Shown here: positions 17,158 to 26,027 of the stretch, one piece after another
How the letters are laid out: every line of letters starts with the position of its first letter
How positions within the stretch are numbered: position 1 is the stretch's first letter
NCBI RefSeq assembly: GCF_021483235.1
Contig: NZ_JAKEEC010000011.1
Location: forward strand, 1 to 64,000
DNA from: Arthrobacter alkaliphilus
Lineage (GTDB): Bacteria > Actinomycetota > Actinomycetes > Actinomycetales > Micrococcaceae
Reading direction: 5' to 3'
DNA length: 64,000 nucleotides
Notes under the pieces: model-generated
The model's database searches: none
Told to the model about the DNA's origin: nothing
What the model saw: the letters and a program-made list of their open reading frames with translations, nothing else
Program-made: the position numbers and the translations under genes

Positions 17158-19133
17158 TATGCGTTGACCTTTCCGAACATATCCAACACTTCCTCCACCG
17201 AGGTTGCCTGCTCAAGCTTGGCTACCTGCGCCTTGTCCGTGAAGATCTTGGCGATGGAGGACAGGATGTGGAGATGCTCGTTGTTGATGCCGGCGACGCC
17301 GACGACGAACTTGACCTGCTTGCCGCCCCAGTCAATGCCCTCGGGGTAGCGGACGAACGAGACAGCCGAATGCATGATGTGGTCCTTGGCCGCGTTCGTG
17401 CCGTGCGGAATGGCCAGGAAGCTGCCCATGTAGGTGGACACGGATTCTTCGCGCTCGTGCATGGCGTGGACGTAGGCCATGTCCACCGCGCCGCGCGCCA
17501 GCAGCAGCCGGCCGGCTTCGTCGATCGCGGAATCGCGGTCCGTCGCGGTGCCATTCAGGACGACGCTTTCGGGGAGAAGGACTTCCTTGCCCCCGACGGC
17601 GGCCGGCTCGGCCGCGTGGGCACCGGCGGCAGGCGCGGGGCTTTCAGCGCCGGGACCGGCGTTGCTGCTCTTGACCAAGTCGACGATTTCGTCGTACCGG
17701 GGACTGTTCATGAAGTTGTCCACGGAGACGTGCACGGCGCTGGAGGTGACCGGCCGGGCGCGTTCTGTCAGGTCCTGGTGCGTGACCACGACGTCGTACG
17801 AGTCGCTCAAGTTGGCAATGGACGCGTTGGTCACCTTCACCTCGGGGAAGCCAGCCGCCTTGATCTTGTTGCGCAACACCGTGGCGCCCATTGCACTGGA
17901 GCCCATTCCGGCGTCGCATGCGAAAACGATGTTCTGGATGGGCTTGGTCAGGACGGCAGTGCCGCCTGAGCCCACGAGGGCCGAAGCTACGGAGCTCTTC
18001 TTGCCCTTCATTTCCTCCATCTTGGAGGTGGCTTCGCTCAGGTCGACCTCGTCGCTGTGGTGCGTGGTCCGCAGAATCAATGAGGAGACGAGGAACGAGA
18101 CCGTCGCCGCCAGGATGACCGACAGGATGACGCCCACATAGCTGTCGCGGGATGTCTGGGCAATGACGGCGAAGATGGATCCCGGGGCTGCGGGAGCCAC
18201 AAGGCCGGAATTGGTGATTGCAAGGGTCGCAATGCCCGTCATGCCACCAGCCATGGTTCCGAGGATCAGCAGCGGACGCATGAGGACATACGGGAAGTAG
18301 ATCTCGTGGATCCCGCCGAGGAACTGGATGATGAAAGCGCCCGGCGCCGAGGCCTTCGCCGCGCCGCGTCCGAAGAACATGTAAGCGAGGAGAAGTCCGG
18401 CACCCGGACCGGGGTTGGCTTCAAGCAGGAACAGGATCGACTTGCCCTGGTCCAGCGACTGCTGGATGCCGAGCGGGGTCAGAACGCCGTGGTTGATGGC
18501 GTTGTTGAGGAAGAGAACCTTGGCGGGCTCGATGAAGATGCTGGTGAGCGGAAGGAGCCCGTTGTGCACCAGGAACTGGACGAAGTTGCCCGCAGCCGTG
18601 CTGAAGGACTGCACGACGGGCGAGATGCCGAAGAATCCGAACAGGGCCAAAATGGCGCCCCAAATGCCGGCCGAGAAGTTGTTCACCAGCATTTCGAAGC
18701 CGGCGCGGATCTTGCCCTCCCAGATGGAGTCGATCTTCTTCATGGTCCAGCCACCGAGGGGGCCCATGATCATGGCGCCGATGAACATCGGAATGCCGGC
18801 GCCGACGATCACGCCCATGGTACCGATCGCCCCGACGACGCCACCCCGCGCACCATAGACGTTCCGGCCGCCGGTGTAAGCGATCAGGAGCGGCAGCAGG
18901 TAGGTGATCATGGGGCCGACAAGGCCCACGTTAGGCGCACCGGCAGCGTCGTTGCCGAAGCCGCCGAGTACGGGGACGGGCAGCCATCCAGTCTTGATGA
19001 ACAGGGCGGTGATGATGCCCCATGCAATAAAAGCCCCGATGTTGGGCATGATCATGCCCGAGAGGAACGTTCCGAACTTTTGGACACCAACGCGCACGCT
19101 GGTGCGCTCTTTCGCAACTGACGCTGTTGCCAT
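17157..19133 (-). CDS. mtlA: PTS mannitol-specific EIICBA component
   Basis: The 658-residue protein imports and phosphorylates mannitol at the membrane. The EIIC membrane domain spans about residues 15-345 and includes [15 protein letters not shown]. The EIIB domain (about 375-470) carries the phospho-cysteine motif [15 protein letters not shown] proline/alanine linker (about 475-510) leads to EIIA (about 515-655) with active-site histidine in FLAIPHGTN. All three domains are intact, as in E. coli MtlA. It is upstream of and coupled to mtlD; EI and HPr are encoded divergently close by. Confidence 0.96.
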   Translation of the reverse strand: MATASVAKERTSVRVGVQKFGTFLSGMIMPNIGAFIAWGIITALFIKTGWLPVPVLGGFGNDAAGAPNVGLVGPMITYLLPLLIAYTGGRNVYGARGGVVGAIGTMGVIVGAGIPMFIGAMIMGPLGGWTMKKIDSIWEGKIRAGFEMLVNNFSAGIWGAILALFGFFGISPVVQSFSTAAGNFVQFLVHNGLLPLTSIFIEPAKVLFLNNAINHGVLTPLGIQQSLDQGKSILFLLEANPGPGAGLLLAYMFFGRGAAKASAPGAFIIQFLGGIHEIYFPYVLMRPLLILGTMAGGMTGIATLAITNSGLVAPAAPGSIFAVIAQTSRDSYVGVILSVILAATVSFLVSSLILRTTHHSDEVDLSEATSKMEEMKGKKSSVASALVGSGGTAVLTKPIQNIVFACDAGMGSSAMGATVLRNKIKAAGFPEVKVTNASIANLSDSYDVVVTHQDLTERARPVTSSAVHVSVDNFMNSPRYDEIVDLVKSSNAGPGAESPAPAAGAHAAEPAAVGGKEVLLPESVVLNGTATDRDSAIDEAGRLLLARGAVDMAYVHAMHEREESVSTYMGSFLAIPHGTNAAKDHIMHSAVSFVRYPEGIDWGGKQVKFVVGVAGINNEHLHILSSIAKIFTDKAQVAKLEQATSVEEVLDMFGKVNA

Positions 19134-19218
19134 TGTGTGAATTCCTAACGTGGGTCCCGCATCAACGCGGAATCAGTCGATATCTACCTCAAGCGGTATT
19201 TACCCAAGAGGCCCAGCT

Positions 19219-19941
19219 CTAGGAGCTGCTGGAAATTCGGTGAAGCCATTCAAGGAACAGCTTCAGTTCCGAACTGGATAGTTGGTCTGAATGCGACGCT
19301 TGGAGTGCCGCATTCAGCGCGATTGCCGCAACAACAACTGATGACTTGCCGGAGTCATCTGCTGCGGCGCCACGGGCTGTTTCCGTGGACACGGCGGAAA
19401 TCATGGAATCCCGGGTCATGGTGGAGAGTTCGAGGTTCCGGTCTTCCATAGGCTCTGCAATGAGCATGAGCGTGACTCCCACATTGGCCGCCAGGATGCT
19501 CCTGGCCGCCTCACGCGGGGATACATTGATCTGCCCGGCAATGGCCGCCTTGCTCAGCATCTCCTCCAAAAGCGACTCGGCATCAGCCACGATGGCCGGC
19601 CTGCTTTCGGGACGGATGTTGCCGAACATCACCAAGTAAAGGTGCGGCTGGGTCAGTCCGAACTGGACGTGGTTGTCCCACATCCGGCGGACGTCCTCAA
19701 GGGGCTCCCCAGAGGGTGCGAAGTCCCGTTCTCCCGCCACGTACTCCTCGAAACCGGCTGCAACGACGGCGTCGAACAAGCCCTCCTTGTCGCCGAAATG
19801 GTGATAGAGCGTGGGCGCCGTGACGCCTGCAAGTTTGGTGATTTGGCGCGTAGAGATCGGTGACCCGTCCGAATTCGCCAGCAACTCGGCAGCCGCACGG
19901 AGCAGCCGAGTTTTCGGCGGAAGCTGGTCATCGAACCTCAT
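19219..19941 (-). CDS. TetR family regulator at the mannitol PTS locus
   Basis: The 240-residue protein has an N-terminal TetR HTH (about 10-55: AAAELLANSDGSPISTRQIT, then LAGVTAPTLYHHFGDKEGLF) and a helical C-terminal domain. It is upstream of mtlA on the same strand and divergent from the EI gene; a dyad in the shared promoter is a candidate operator. This suggests local control of PTS genes by a TetR protein rather than the MtlR-type activator known from Firmicutes. The C-terminus is serine-rich. Confidence 0.88.
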   Translation of the reverse strand: MRFDDQLPPKTRLLRAAAELLANSDGSPISTRQITKLAGVTAPTLYHHFGDKEGLFDAVVAAGFEEYVAGERDFAPSGEPLEDVRRMWDNHVQFGLTQPHLYLVMFGNIRPESRPAIVADAESLLEEMLSKAAIAGQINVSPREAARSILAANVGVTLMLIAEPMEDRNLELSTMTRDSMISAVSTETARGAAADDSGKSSVVVAAIALNAALQASHSDQLSSSELKLFLEWLHRISSSS

Positions 19942-19959
19942 AGCCGCTACCCTAGCACC

Positions 19960-19974
19960 TATAGCAACGCTATA
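19960..19974. promoter_or_regulatory. Candidate TetR operator between the regulator and ptsI
   Basis: TATAGC (19960-19965), AAC, GCTATA (19969-19974) form a perfect 6-bp-arm dyad 18 bp upstream of the TetR start and 86 bp upstream of the EI start. Autoregulation and control of the PTS genes are inferred from position. Confidence 0.5.
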
Positions 19975-20059
19975 TGAAGTGAGTCACAAGAGATTTTTTC
20001 GAGCCCCGAGGCGCCGCAGCCGGTGGGTCCGGATCCAAGAGCAGGAACAGAGGATTTCA

Positions 20060-21745
20060 GTGCAGAATTTCCAAGGAGTAGGCGTCAGCCCGGGCCGCGT
20101 CATTGGCACTATCCGTCAAATGCCCAAACCAGTCAGCGAACCGCCCTCGGGCGAGCTGCTGGCCGCTTCCACCACCGCGGAAGAGGCCGTCGCGGGCCTC
20201 AAAGCTGCGGCCCAGTCGGTCCACGACGAGCTCAAGGCACGCGCGGACAAGGCCAGCGGAGATGGCAAGGCCGTGCTCGAGGCCACCGCGCTCATGGCCA
20301 AGGACACCATGCTCCTGAAGTCGGCCATCAAACTCATCAACAACGGCAGCTCAGCCGAACGCGCCATCTGGGAAGCCGGCGCCTCCGTATCCGAAATGCT
20401 CCACAACCTGGGCGGATACATGGCCGAGCGCGCCACCGACGTCCTGGACGTCCGCGCGCGGATCGTCGCCGAACTCCGCGGAGTCCCCGCTCCCGGGATC
20501 CCGGCGTCGGACTCCCCGTTCATCCTGGTGGCCGAAGACCTCGCTCCCGCCGATACTGCCACCCTGGACCCCGCCGTCGTGACAGCACTGGTCACCTCGG
20601 GCGGCGGCCCGCAGTCCCACACGGCGATCATCGCGCGCTCGCTCGGCTTGCCCGCCGTCGTCGCGGCCCGCGGAGTCGACGAAATTCCTGACGGCACCGA
20701 AGTCTTCGTGGACGGCGCCGCCGGCACACTATCCCTCGAACCCACCGAAGAACACCGCACGGCCGCCCTCGCGTGGGTTGCGAACGCCGCAACCTTGGCG
20801 GTTTTTGACGGAAACGGCACGACGGCGGACGGCCACTTGGTGCCCCTGCTCGCCAACGTCGGCGGGGCCAAGGATGCTGCGGCAGCCGCCGCATTGGGCG
20901 CCCAGGGCGTGGGTCTCTTCCGCACCGAATTCTGCTTCCTGGAACGCGATACCGAACCGACGGTGCTGGAACAGGCCGCCGCGTACAGGGGCGTGTTCGA
21001 CGCTTTCCCGGGCAAGAAGGTGGTGCTCCGGACCCTTGACGCCGGTGCCGACAAACCGCTCCCTTTCCTCACCGACGCCACCGAACCCAACCCGGCCCTC
21101 GGCGTGCGCGGCTACCGCACCGACTTCACCACACCCGGAGTTTTGGGGCGCCAGCTTGAGGCCATCGCCATAGCGGCCGACGAAACAGAGGCTGAGGTCT
21201 GGGTCATGGCACCCATGATTTCGACGGCGGCCGAGGCTGCCCGCTTCGCGTCGATGTGCGATGCCGCTGGCATCAAGACTCCCGGCGTGATGGTGGAAGT
21301 TCCCTCGGCGGCCCTGACCTCGGCGTCGGTGCTGCGACACGTGGGCTTCGCGTCCCTCGGCACCAACGACCTCACCCAGTACGCCATGGCCGCCGACCGG
21401 CAACTCGGCCCCCTCGCCGAACTCAACACGCCGTGGCAGCCAGCTGTTCTGCGCCTTGTCCAGCTGACTGTGGCGGGCTCGGCGGAAGAGGGCAGCGGCA
21501 AGCCAATCGGTGTCTGCGGTGAGGCTGCTGCGGACCCCGCCCTCGCCGTCGTGCTGGTTGGCCTGGGTGTGTCCACACTGTCCATGACCGCCCGCTCGCT
21601 GGCCGCCGTCGGAACCGTTCTCAAGACGGTGACGTTGGAACAGGCGCAGGAGCTGGCCCGCTTGGCTCTGAGCGCTCCCGATGCCCTCGACGCGAAGGCC
21701 TGGGTCCGGGCCAAACTGCCGATCCTCGAGGAACTCGGGCTCTGA
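20060..21745 (+). CDS. ptsI: PTS enzyme I (phosphoenolpyruvate-protein phosphotransferase)
   Basis: The 561-residue cytosolic enzyme transfers phosphate from PEP to HPr. The phosphohistidine motif is GGGPQSHTAIIARSLGLP (about residues 180-197). PEP-binding motifs follow: GVGLFRTEFCFLER, LRTLDAGADKPLPF, VMVEVPSAAL, LGTNDLTQYAMAADR and the active-site cysteine in PIGVCGEAAADP. A GTG at 20060 is chosen because AGAGGA precedes it and the protein then begins like known EI proteins. The frame is open further 5' but is not conserved there. HPr follows 36 bp later. Confidence 0.94.
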   Translation: MQNFQGVGVSPGRVIGTIRQMPKPVSEPPSGELLAASTTAEEAVAGLKAAAQSVHDELKARADKASGDGKAVLEATALMAKDTMLLKSAIKLINNGSSAERAIWEAGASVSEMLHNLGGYMAERATDVLDVRARIVAELRGVPAPGIPASDSPFILVAEDLAPADTATLDPAVVTALVTSGGGPQSHTAIIARSLGLPAVVAARGVDEIPDGTEVFVDGAAGTLSLEPTEEHRTAALAWVANAATLAVFDGNGTTADGHLVPLLANVGGAKDAAAAAALGAQGVGLFRTEFCFLERDTEPTVLEQAAAYRGVFDAFPGKKVVLRTLDAGADKPLPFLTDATEPNPALGVRGYRTDFTTPGVLGRQLEAIAIAADETEAEVWVMAPMISTAAEAARFASMCDAAGIKTPGVMVEVPSAALTSASVLRHVGFASLGTNDLTQYAMAADRQLGPLAELNTPWQPAVLRLVQLTVAGSAEEGSGKPIGVCGEAAADPALAVVLVGLGVSTLSMTARSLAAVGTVLKTVTLEQAQELARLALSAPDALDAKAWVRAKLPILEELGL

Positions 21746-21781
21746 TCCCGCCGTACCGCCCCCCGCATACAAGGAGACACC

Positions 21782-22060
21782 ATGCCCGAACGCACCGCCA
21801 CTATCGCCAGCCGCTCCGGACTACACGCCCGCCCGGCGGCGATCTTCGCCGAAGCCGCGGGGGAATCCCCGGTTGAAGTGACCATCGCGATGGCCGGTTC
21901 GCCTGCCGACGACGCGCTCGACGCCGCCAGCATCCTTTCGCTCATGACGCTCGGCGCCGCGAAGGGTGACGTCGTGGTGCTCCGTGCAGAGGGCGATGGC
22001 GCCGACGCCGCGCTGGACTCCCTCGTGACGCTGCTTGAAACGGACCTCGACGCGGAGTAG
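21782..22060 (+). CDS. ptsH: PTS phosphocarrier protein HPr
   Basis: The 92-residue protein has the phosphohistidine motif SGLHARPAAIFAEAA (His at residue 15) and the central helix DAASILSLMTLGA, including the serine that HPr kinase modifies in Firmicutes. It receives phosphate from EI and passes it to EIIA domains such as MtlA's. AAGGAG precedes the ATG. It is in an operon with ptsI. Confidence 0.95.
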   Translation: MPERTATIASRSGLHARPAAIFAEAAGESPVEVTIAMAGSPADDALDAASILSLMTLGAAKGDVVVLRAEGDGADAALDSLVTLLETDLDAE

Positions 22061-22090
22061 CGAGGCCCGCCGCGTCCGGGGGTAGGCGGT

Positions 22091-23338
22091 TTAGGCGAAG
22101 GCGGAGATGCCCGTGATCGAGCGTCCGATAATCAACGCTTGAACGGTTTCCGTGCCTTCATAGGTGTGGATGCCCTCGATGTCGGCGAAGTGCCGGGCCA
22201 CGCGGTTGGCCAACAGGATCCCGTTGCCGCCGAGCAGGTCGCGCGCGTTCGAGGCGATGCTGCGCGCTGTCCGGGTGCACGTGAACTTCGCGAGGGCCGC
22301 CTGCGCGGGAGTCAGTACGCCCGCCTCGTCCAGCTTGGTCATCTGCATGACCATGAGCTGAATGGTGGCGAGTTCGGACTGCATCCGGGCAAGGCGCTCC
22401 TGCACAATCTGGGAGGCTGCCAGCGGCCGGCCGAACTGCCGGCGCTGGGCCGCGTACTGCACCGCGGTTTCGTAACAGGCCGTGGCGTGCCCGACGGCGG
22501 ACCAGGCCACTCCCAGCCGGGTCGCCAGGAGCACCCGGGCCGTGTCCTTGAAGCTCCGGGCACCCGGGAGCATGTTTTCCGCCGGGACGAAGACATTCTC
22601 GAGGCGGATATGGGCCTGCCAGATGGCCCGGAGTGACAGCTTGCCCTCAATGGTCGTGGGGGAGTATCCGGGGGAATCCTGCGGAACCAGGTATCCGTGA
22701 ACTTGCCCGTCGTCGCCACGGGCCCAGACGACCGTCAGCCCGCCGATCGAACCGTTGCCGATCCATTTCTTTTCACCGTTGAGCACATAGCCGCCTTCGA
22801 CTGCCGTCGCAGTCGTCTCGAGTCCTACTGAATCGGAACCGTGTGCCGGCTCGGTCAAGGCGAAGGCGCCGAATTCCTCTGCCCGGGAAAGCACTGGAAG
22901 CCAACGGGCGTGCTGCTCGGGGGAACCGCATTCGGCCACCGACCGCAGTGCCAAACCGCCCTGGACCGCGACAACCGTGCCGATGGAGCCGTCCCCGCGG
23001 CTCAGTTCCATGGTGACCAGTCCGGCGGCGGTCTTGCTCATGGCCGGAAATCCGTCGACGTTGATTCCGTCGCGCAGCAGATCAAGTTCACCCAGGCGCT
23101 TCACCAGGTGCAGCGGATATTCCGCGCGCTCCCAGTACCCCGCGATGACCGGGAGCACTTCGTCTTGGACAAAATGCCGCGCACGGTCCCAGTAGGCGCG
23201 GTCTTCTTGGTCTATGTCCTTGAAAACCGAGGCCGGGTCAGGGTCCAGCGACTGGTTCAGGACATACTCGGGTTCCATGGTGCCGGTGGGAAAAACAGCA
23301 TCCAGTTCTTCGGAGGTGCTGTCGGACGTCATCGTCAT
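22091..23338 (-). CDS. Acyl-CoA dehydrogenase family protein
   Basis: The 415-residue flavoprotein has the acyl-CoA dehydrogenase layout. The FAD/substrate motif FALTEPAHGSDSVGLETTA lies mid-protein, followed by KKWIGNGSIGGLTVVWARG and the C-terminal YEGTETVQALIIGRSITG. This arrangement resembles the glutaryl-CoA dehydrogenase/ACOX4 branch. It likely introduces a double bond in a short-chain or dicarboxylic acyl-CoA; the substrate is uncertain. ATG 23338 follows GAGGA. A TetR gene lies 84 bp upstream on the same strand and is a candidate regulator. Confidence 0.88.
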   Translation of the reverse strand: MTMTSDSTSEELDAVFPTGTMEPEYVLNQSLDPDPASVFKDIDQEDRAYWDRARHFVQDEVLPVIAGYWERAEYPLHLVKRLGELDLLRDGINVDGFPAMSKTAAGLVTMELSRGDGSIGTVVAVQGGLALRSVAECGSPEQHARWLPVLSRAEEFGAFALTEPAHGSDSVGLETTATAVEGGYVLNGEKKWIGNGSIGGLTVVWARGDDGQVHGYLVPQDSPGYSPTTIEGKLSLRAIWQAHIRLENVFVPAENMLPGARSFKDTARVLLATRLGVAWSAVGHATACYETAVQYAAQRRQFGRPLAASQIVQERLARMQSELATIQLMVMQMTKLDEAGVLTPAQAALAKFTCTRTARSIASNARDLLGGNGILLANRVARHFADIEGIHTYEGTETVQALIIGRSITGISAFA

Positions 23339-23422
23339 GGGAATCCTCGCTTCGGGTTTGCGATCTGCGACTCCCAGCATGCGCTGACACTCAGTTTCAT
23401 GTCAAGGAACTCAATGTCACCC

Positions 23423-24139
23423 CTAAGCCAGGGCGTCACTCACGGCTTGGAGGATCTGGTCCTTGCCTGCTGAACGGTCGAGGACGGTGATCACGACGGC
23501 CGGGCGCGTTGGTTCGATGTGCGGGGAACCACCGGCACTAACCGGAGACCCGGCAAAAGTGGCAGCCAATGCGCCCAGTTCGCGAGCAAGCCGGGACGAC
23601 ACCTCGGGGGCTCCGCGTTCCTCCCCGCCAGCGGAAACGGCCCGAAGCCATTGGCGCAGGACGCTGTTGTGCACTGCAACCACCGATGCCGCGAAGGCGA
23701 CGGCAGTGAGTTCCCGGTTTTCACCCTCGGGCAGGGCTGAAAGGAGATGGTCCCTGAAAGCCCGCTGATAGCGGTGCGCCATCACGAGTTCACGGTCACG
23801 AAGGGCAGGAACTTGATGCAGAAGCTCGTACCGGGCGAGGGAAGTTTCCCGGTTGCCCACGTGGTGGCCGAAGACCAGGAGCGCGGCGTCCACCACGGCA
23901 CGTAACGGATCCGCCGTCGTTCCCGCAAGGAAGTCGTGAACCCGCACCAAAATACGGTCGTGATCAGCGAAAACAATGTCCTCTTTGGAGCCGAACTTGC
24001 GGAAAAACGTGCTCCGGCTGATCCCGGCGGCATCGGCGAGGTCCTCCACCGATGTAGCGTCGTAGCCTTGCCGCACCAGCAGGTCGATTGCCGCGGCCAC
24101 GGCTGGCGCGGGATCCGGATGGGCGGGGTAGTTGACCAT
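23423..24139 (-). CDS. TetR family transcriptional regulator
   Basis: The 238-residue protein has an HTH at about 12-55 (LLVRQGYDATSVEDLADAAG, then ISRSTFFRKFGSKEDIVFAD). The C-terminal region fits the TetR fold but not a known ligand class. The ATG at 24139 lacks a clear ribosome site. It is immediately upstream of the acyl-CoA dehydrogenase and probably co-transcribed with it, and divergent from the HTH gene at 24200. Confidence 0.87.
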   Translation of the reverse strand: MVNYPAHPDPAPAVAAAIDLLVRQGYDATSVEDLADAAGISRSTFFRKFGSKEDIVFADHDRILVRVHDFLAGTTADPLRAVVDAALLVFGHHVGNRETSLARYELLHQVPALRDRELVMAHRYQRAFRDHLLSALPEGENRELTAVAFAASVVAVHNSVLRQWLRAVSAGGEERGAPEVSSRLARELGALAATFAGSPVSAGGSPHIEPTRPAVVITVLDRSAGKDQILQAVSDALA

Positions 24140-24199
24140 AGGCGTGAATCTAACACGGCGGCGTAACCGCACAGCCCCGGGCACGGCTAGGCTTCTGCC

Positions 24200-24598
24200 A
24201 TGGCATTGATAGCTCCCCGCGTTACGCCTGGCTTGCCCGCGGACGACGCCCGGACCCTGGCACGCTCACTCCAGGACAGCAACGACATCACCGTCTTCGT
24301 GGACGGCACGGTGCACCGGCTGCCGGATGAGGCGAGGGACGCCGTCGTCGACCTCCTTACCAGGCTGGGTCGCGGCGAGGCGGTGACGGTGAGCAGCGTC
24401 GAGGAAATGCTCACGACATCGAGGGCCGCCGAGCTCGCTGGAATCTCGCACACCTACCTGCGGAACATGACCGACCGTGGCGAGATCCCGGTGGAATACC
24501 GCGGGACGCACCGCCGCATCAGGCTCGCGGACATCATGGCCTGGCTAGAAACCCAGAAGCATAACAAGGAGGACGGGCCGGAGGTTGCGCCAAGCTGA
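24200..24598 (+). CDS. Excisionase-type (MerR-like HTH_17) DNA-binding protein
   Basis: The 132-residue protein has a C-terminal winged-helix of excisionase type (TTSRAAELAGISHTYLRNMT, then DRGEIPVEYRGTHRRIRLAD, residues about 73-115). An N-terminal helical part of about 70 residues precedes it. Such proteins often act as antitoxins or small regulators. No toxin-like gene with a recognisable fold follows; the next gene is an alpha/beta hydrolase starting within 6 bp, suggesting co-transcription. Confidence 0.75.
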   Translation: MALIAPRVTPGLPADDARTLARSLQDSNDITVFVDGTVHRLPDEARDAVVDLLTRLGRGEAVTVSSVEEMLTTSRAAELAGISHTYLRNMTDRGEIPVEYRGTHRRIRLADIMAWLETQKHNKEDGPEVAPS

Positions 24599-24603
24599 CA
24601 AAG

Positions 24604-25395
24604 TTGTTTTCGACTGAAGTAGAGGCCCTCGGGCTCAGGGGGCGGATCTGGACCGCGTGGCCTGGCGCGTCGCACGGTCGTGTCCAGCCCGGCCCCGGCC
24701 CGGCCAACCGCGGTCCGGCCTACGTACTGATCCACGGGATCGGTGTTTCGCATAGGTATCTGGCGCGGCTCCATGCCGTGCTCGCCGCGTCGGGGCCAAC
24801 ATACTCCCTGGACCTCCCGGGATTCGGAGGTACGCCCAAACCCGAAAGCCGGCTGAGCGTCGCGGACTACGGAGCGTTCGTCGCAGCGGTCCTCAAGTCC
24901 CTCGGGATCGACTCCTACTACCTCGTGGGACATTCCATGGGCGTTCAGTTCGCCATCGAAACAGCTTTGCACAGACCCGATGCGGTCCACGGGCTGGTGC
25001 TTATGGGACCCGTGGTGGATTCCCGGCACAAGAACGTCGGGCGGCAGTCGCTCGCGCTGACCATCGACGGACTGTTTCACGAAAGCCCGTCATCCAATTG
25101 GATCGTACTCACGGATTATCTGCGCTGCGGGGTCCGCTGGTACTTTACCGAGCTCCCGGTCATGATGGCCTACCCCACCCTGGAGCGCGTGGCAGACCTT
25201 CAAGTCCCGGTACTTGTGCTGCGCGGCGAACGTGACCCCGTGGCAGGGCCCGACTGGTCGCTCAGGCTTTCCCGAGCCGCGGCTGACGGCCGCCTTTCAG
25301 AAATACCTGGGTGTGGCCACGTCGTCCAGCACCTGCAACCGAAGGCCGTGGCCGATGCCATCAAGAGCTTCGTCTCCCCGGCCCCGGAGGCCTAA
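24604..25395 (+). CDS. Alpha/beta hydrolase
   Basis: This is a 263-residue alpha/beta hydrolase fold. The oxyanion region is VLIHGIGVSHRYLARL, the nucleophile elbow is LVGHSMGVQFA (Ser), the acid is probably Asp in LRGERDPVAG, and the catalytic His is in GCGHVVQHLQP. Substrate unknown. The start is uncertain: TTG at 24604 has no good ribosome site, and GGAGG lies 20 bp upstream inside the preceding gene. Coupling to that gene is likely. Confidence 0.85.
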   Translation: MFSTEVEALGLRGRIWTAWPGASHGRVQPGPGPANRGPAYVLIHGIGVSHRYLARLHAVLAASGPTYSLDLPGFGGTPKPESRLSVADYGAFVAAVLKSLGIDSYYLVGHSMGVQFAIETALHRPDAVHGLVLMGPVVDSRHKNVGRQSLALTIDGLFHESPSSNWIVLTDYLRCGVRWYFTELPVMMAYPTLERVADLQVPVLVLRGERDPVAGPDWSLRLSRAAADGRLSEIPGCGHVVQHLQPKAVADAIKSFVSPAPEA

Positions 25396-25479
25396 TTCCC
25401 ATCCACTTGCCGGGCTACCGTCCCGGAGACTACGCTGGCCGGACGGCCCAGAACTAAGTGTGCTTAGGAAAGGAGTGCC

Positions 25480-25707
25480 ATGACCAGCTATGACCCCGAA
25501 GACGATCCTAAGACGTTCGGAGCGCCAGGTGCTGACGAACCCGGAGACGCGCGGGACGGAGACGAACGGGAGGATGCCGCCGCCTCCGCGAATCCCGATC
25601 CGCTTAACGGAAATATCACGGGACTCGAGCCGGGCGGCGGCGTGCCGCCCGGAGAAACCCCACCCGCCGAGGACCAGATGAGCATGGACCAGGGGCACGA
25701 CGAGTAG
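25480..25707 (+). CDS. Small acidic DUF6480-like protein
   Basis: This is a 75-residue, acidic, Pro/Gly-rich, probably disordered protein. Its core [20 protein letters not shown] followed by [11 protein letters not shown] matches the pattern of the actinobacterial DUF6480 family as I recall it. AAAGGAG precedes the ATG. Function unknown. It appears monocistronic, upstream of a riboswitch-controlled gene. Confidence 0.7.
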   Translation: MTSYDPEDDPKTFGAPGADEPGDARDGDEREDAAASANPDPLNGNITGLEPGGGVPPGETPPAEDQMSMDQGHDE

Positions 25708-25859
25708 GGAGCCTCACGGGATTGAGTGCCGCACGATTCTGTGCCGCTGCCCGGCGCATGGAAACCGGGGAGATTCCCCCGTTATTAAAATGTGACTTTG
25801 CATGCCGGCTGTTGTAACGTCGAGGGGCGGCCCAATCCCCACCGGGCCGCTTCCGGGTT

Positions 25860-26019
25860 GACGCCGAGCTCTGCCGCACCCCGGAATCCCGCCAGACCCG
25901 CGGCAGAGACGGGGGACCCAGAGTCTCCGGGCCCATTCCAGGCCCTTGGGGTGAAGCCGCCATGCGCGGCCGGACGGCCTCGTCCGAACCCGACAGCTAA
26001 CCTCGAAGGCGTTGAGAGG
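25860..26019 (+). ncRNA. Cyclic di-AMP riboswitch (ydaO-yuaA leader)
   Basis: Conserved blocks occur in the right order: GCCGAGCTCTGCCG, the GGCAGAGACGGGGGACCCA block (25902-25920), CTTGGGGTGAA (25945-25955), and CCGAACCCGACAGCTAACCT then AAGGCG (25984-26011). The P1 stem pairs GACGCC (25860-25865) with GGCGTT (26008-26013). The GAGAGG ribosome site of the next gene follows directly. In actinobacteria this class typically controls cell-wall hydrolases and osmotic/wall functions. Confidence 0.92.
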
Positions 26020-26027
26020 CAACCACC

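Noticed and set aside
24200..25395. Toxin-antitoxin system (excisionase-type HTH plus following gene)
   Set aside because: The following gene is a complete alpha/beta hydrolase with its catalytic triad, not a toxin fold.
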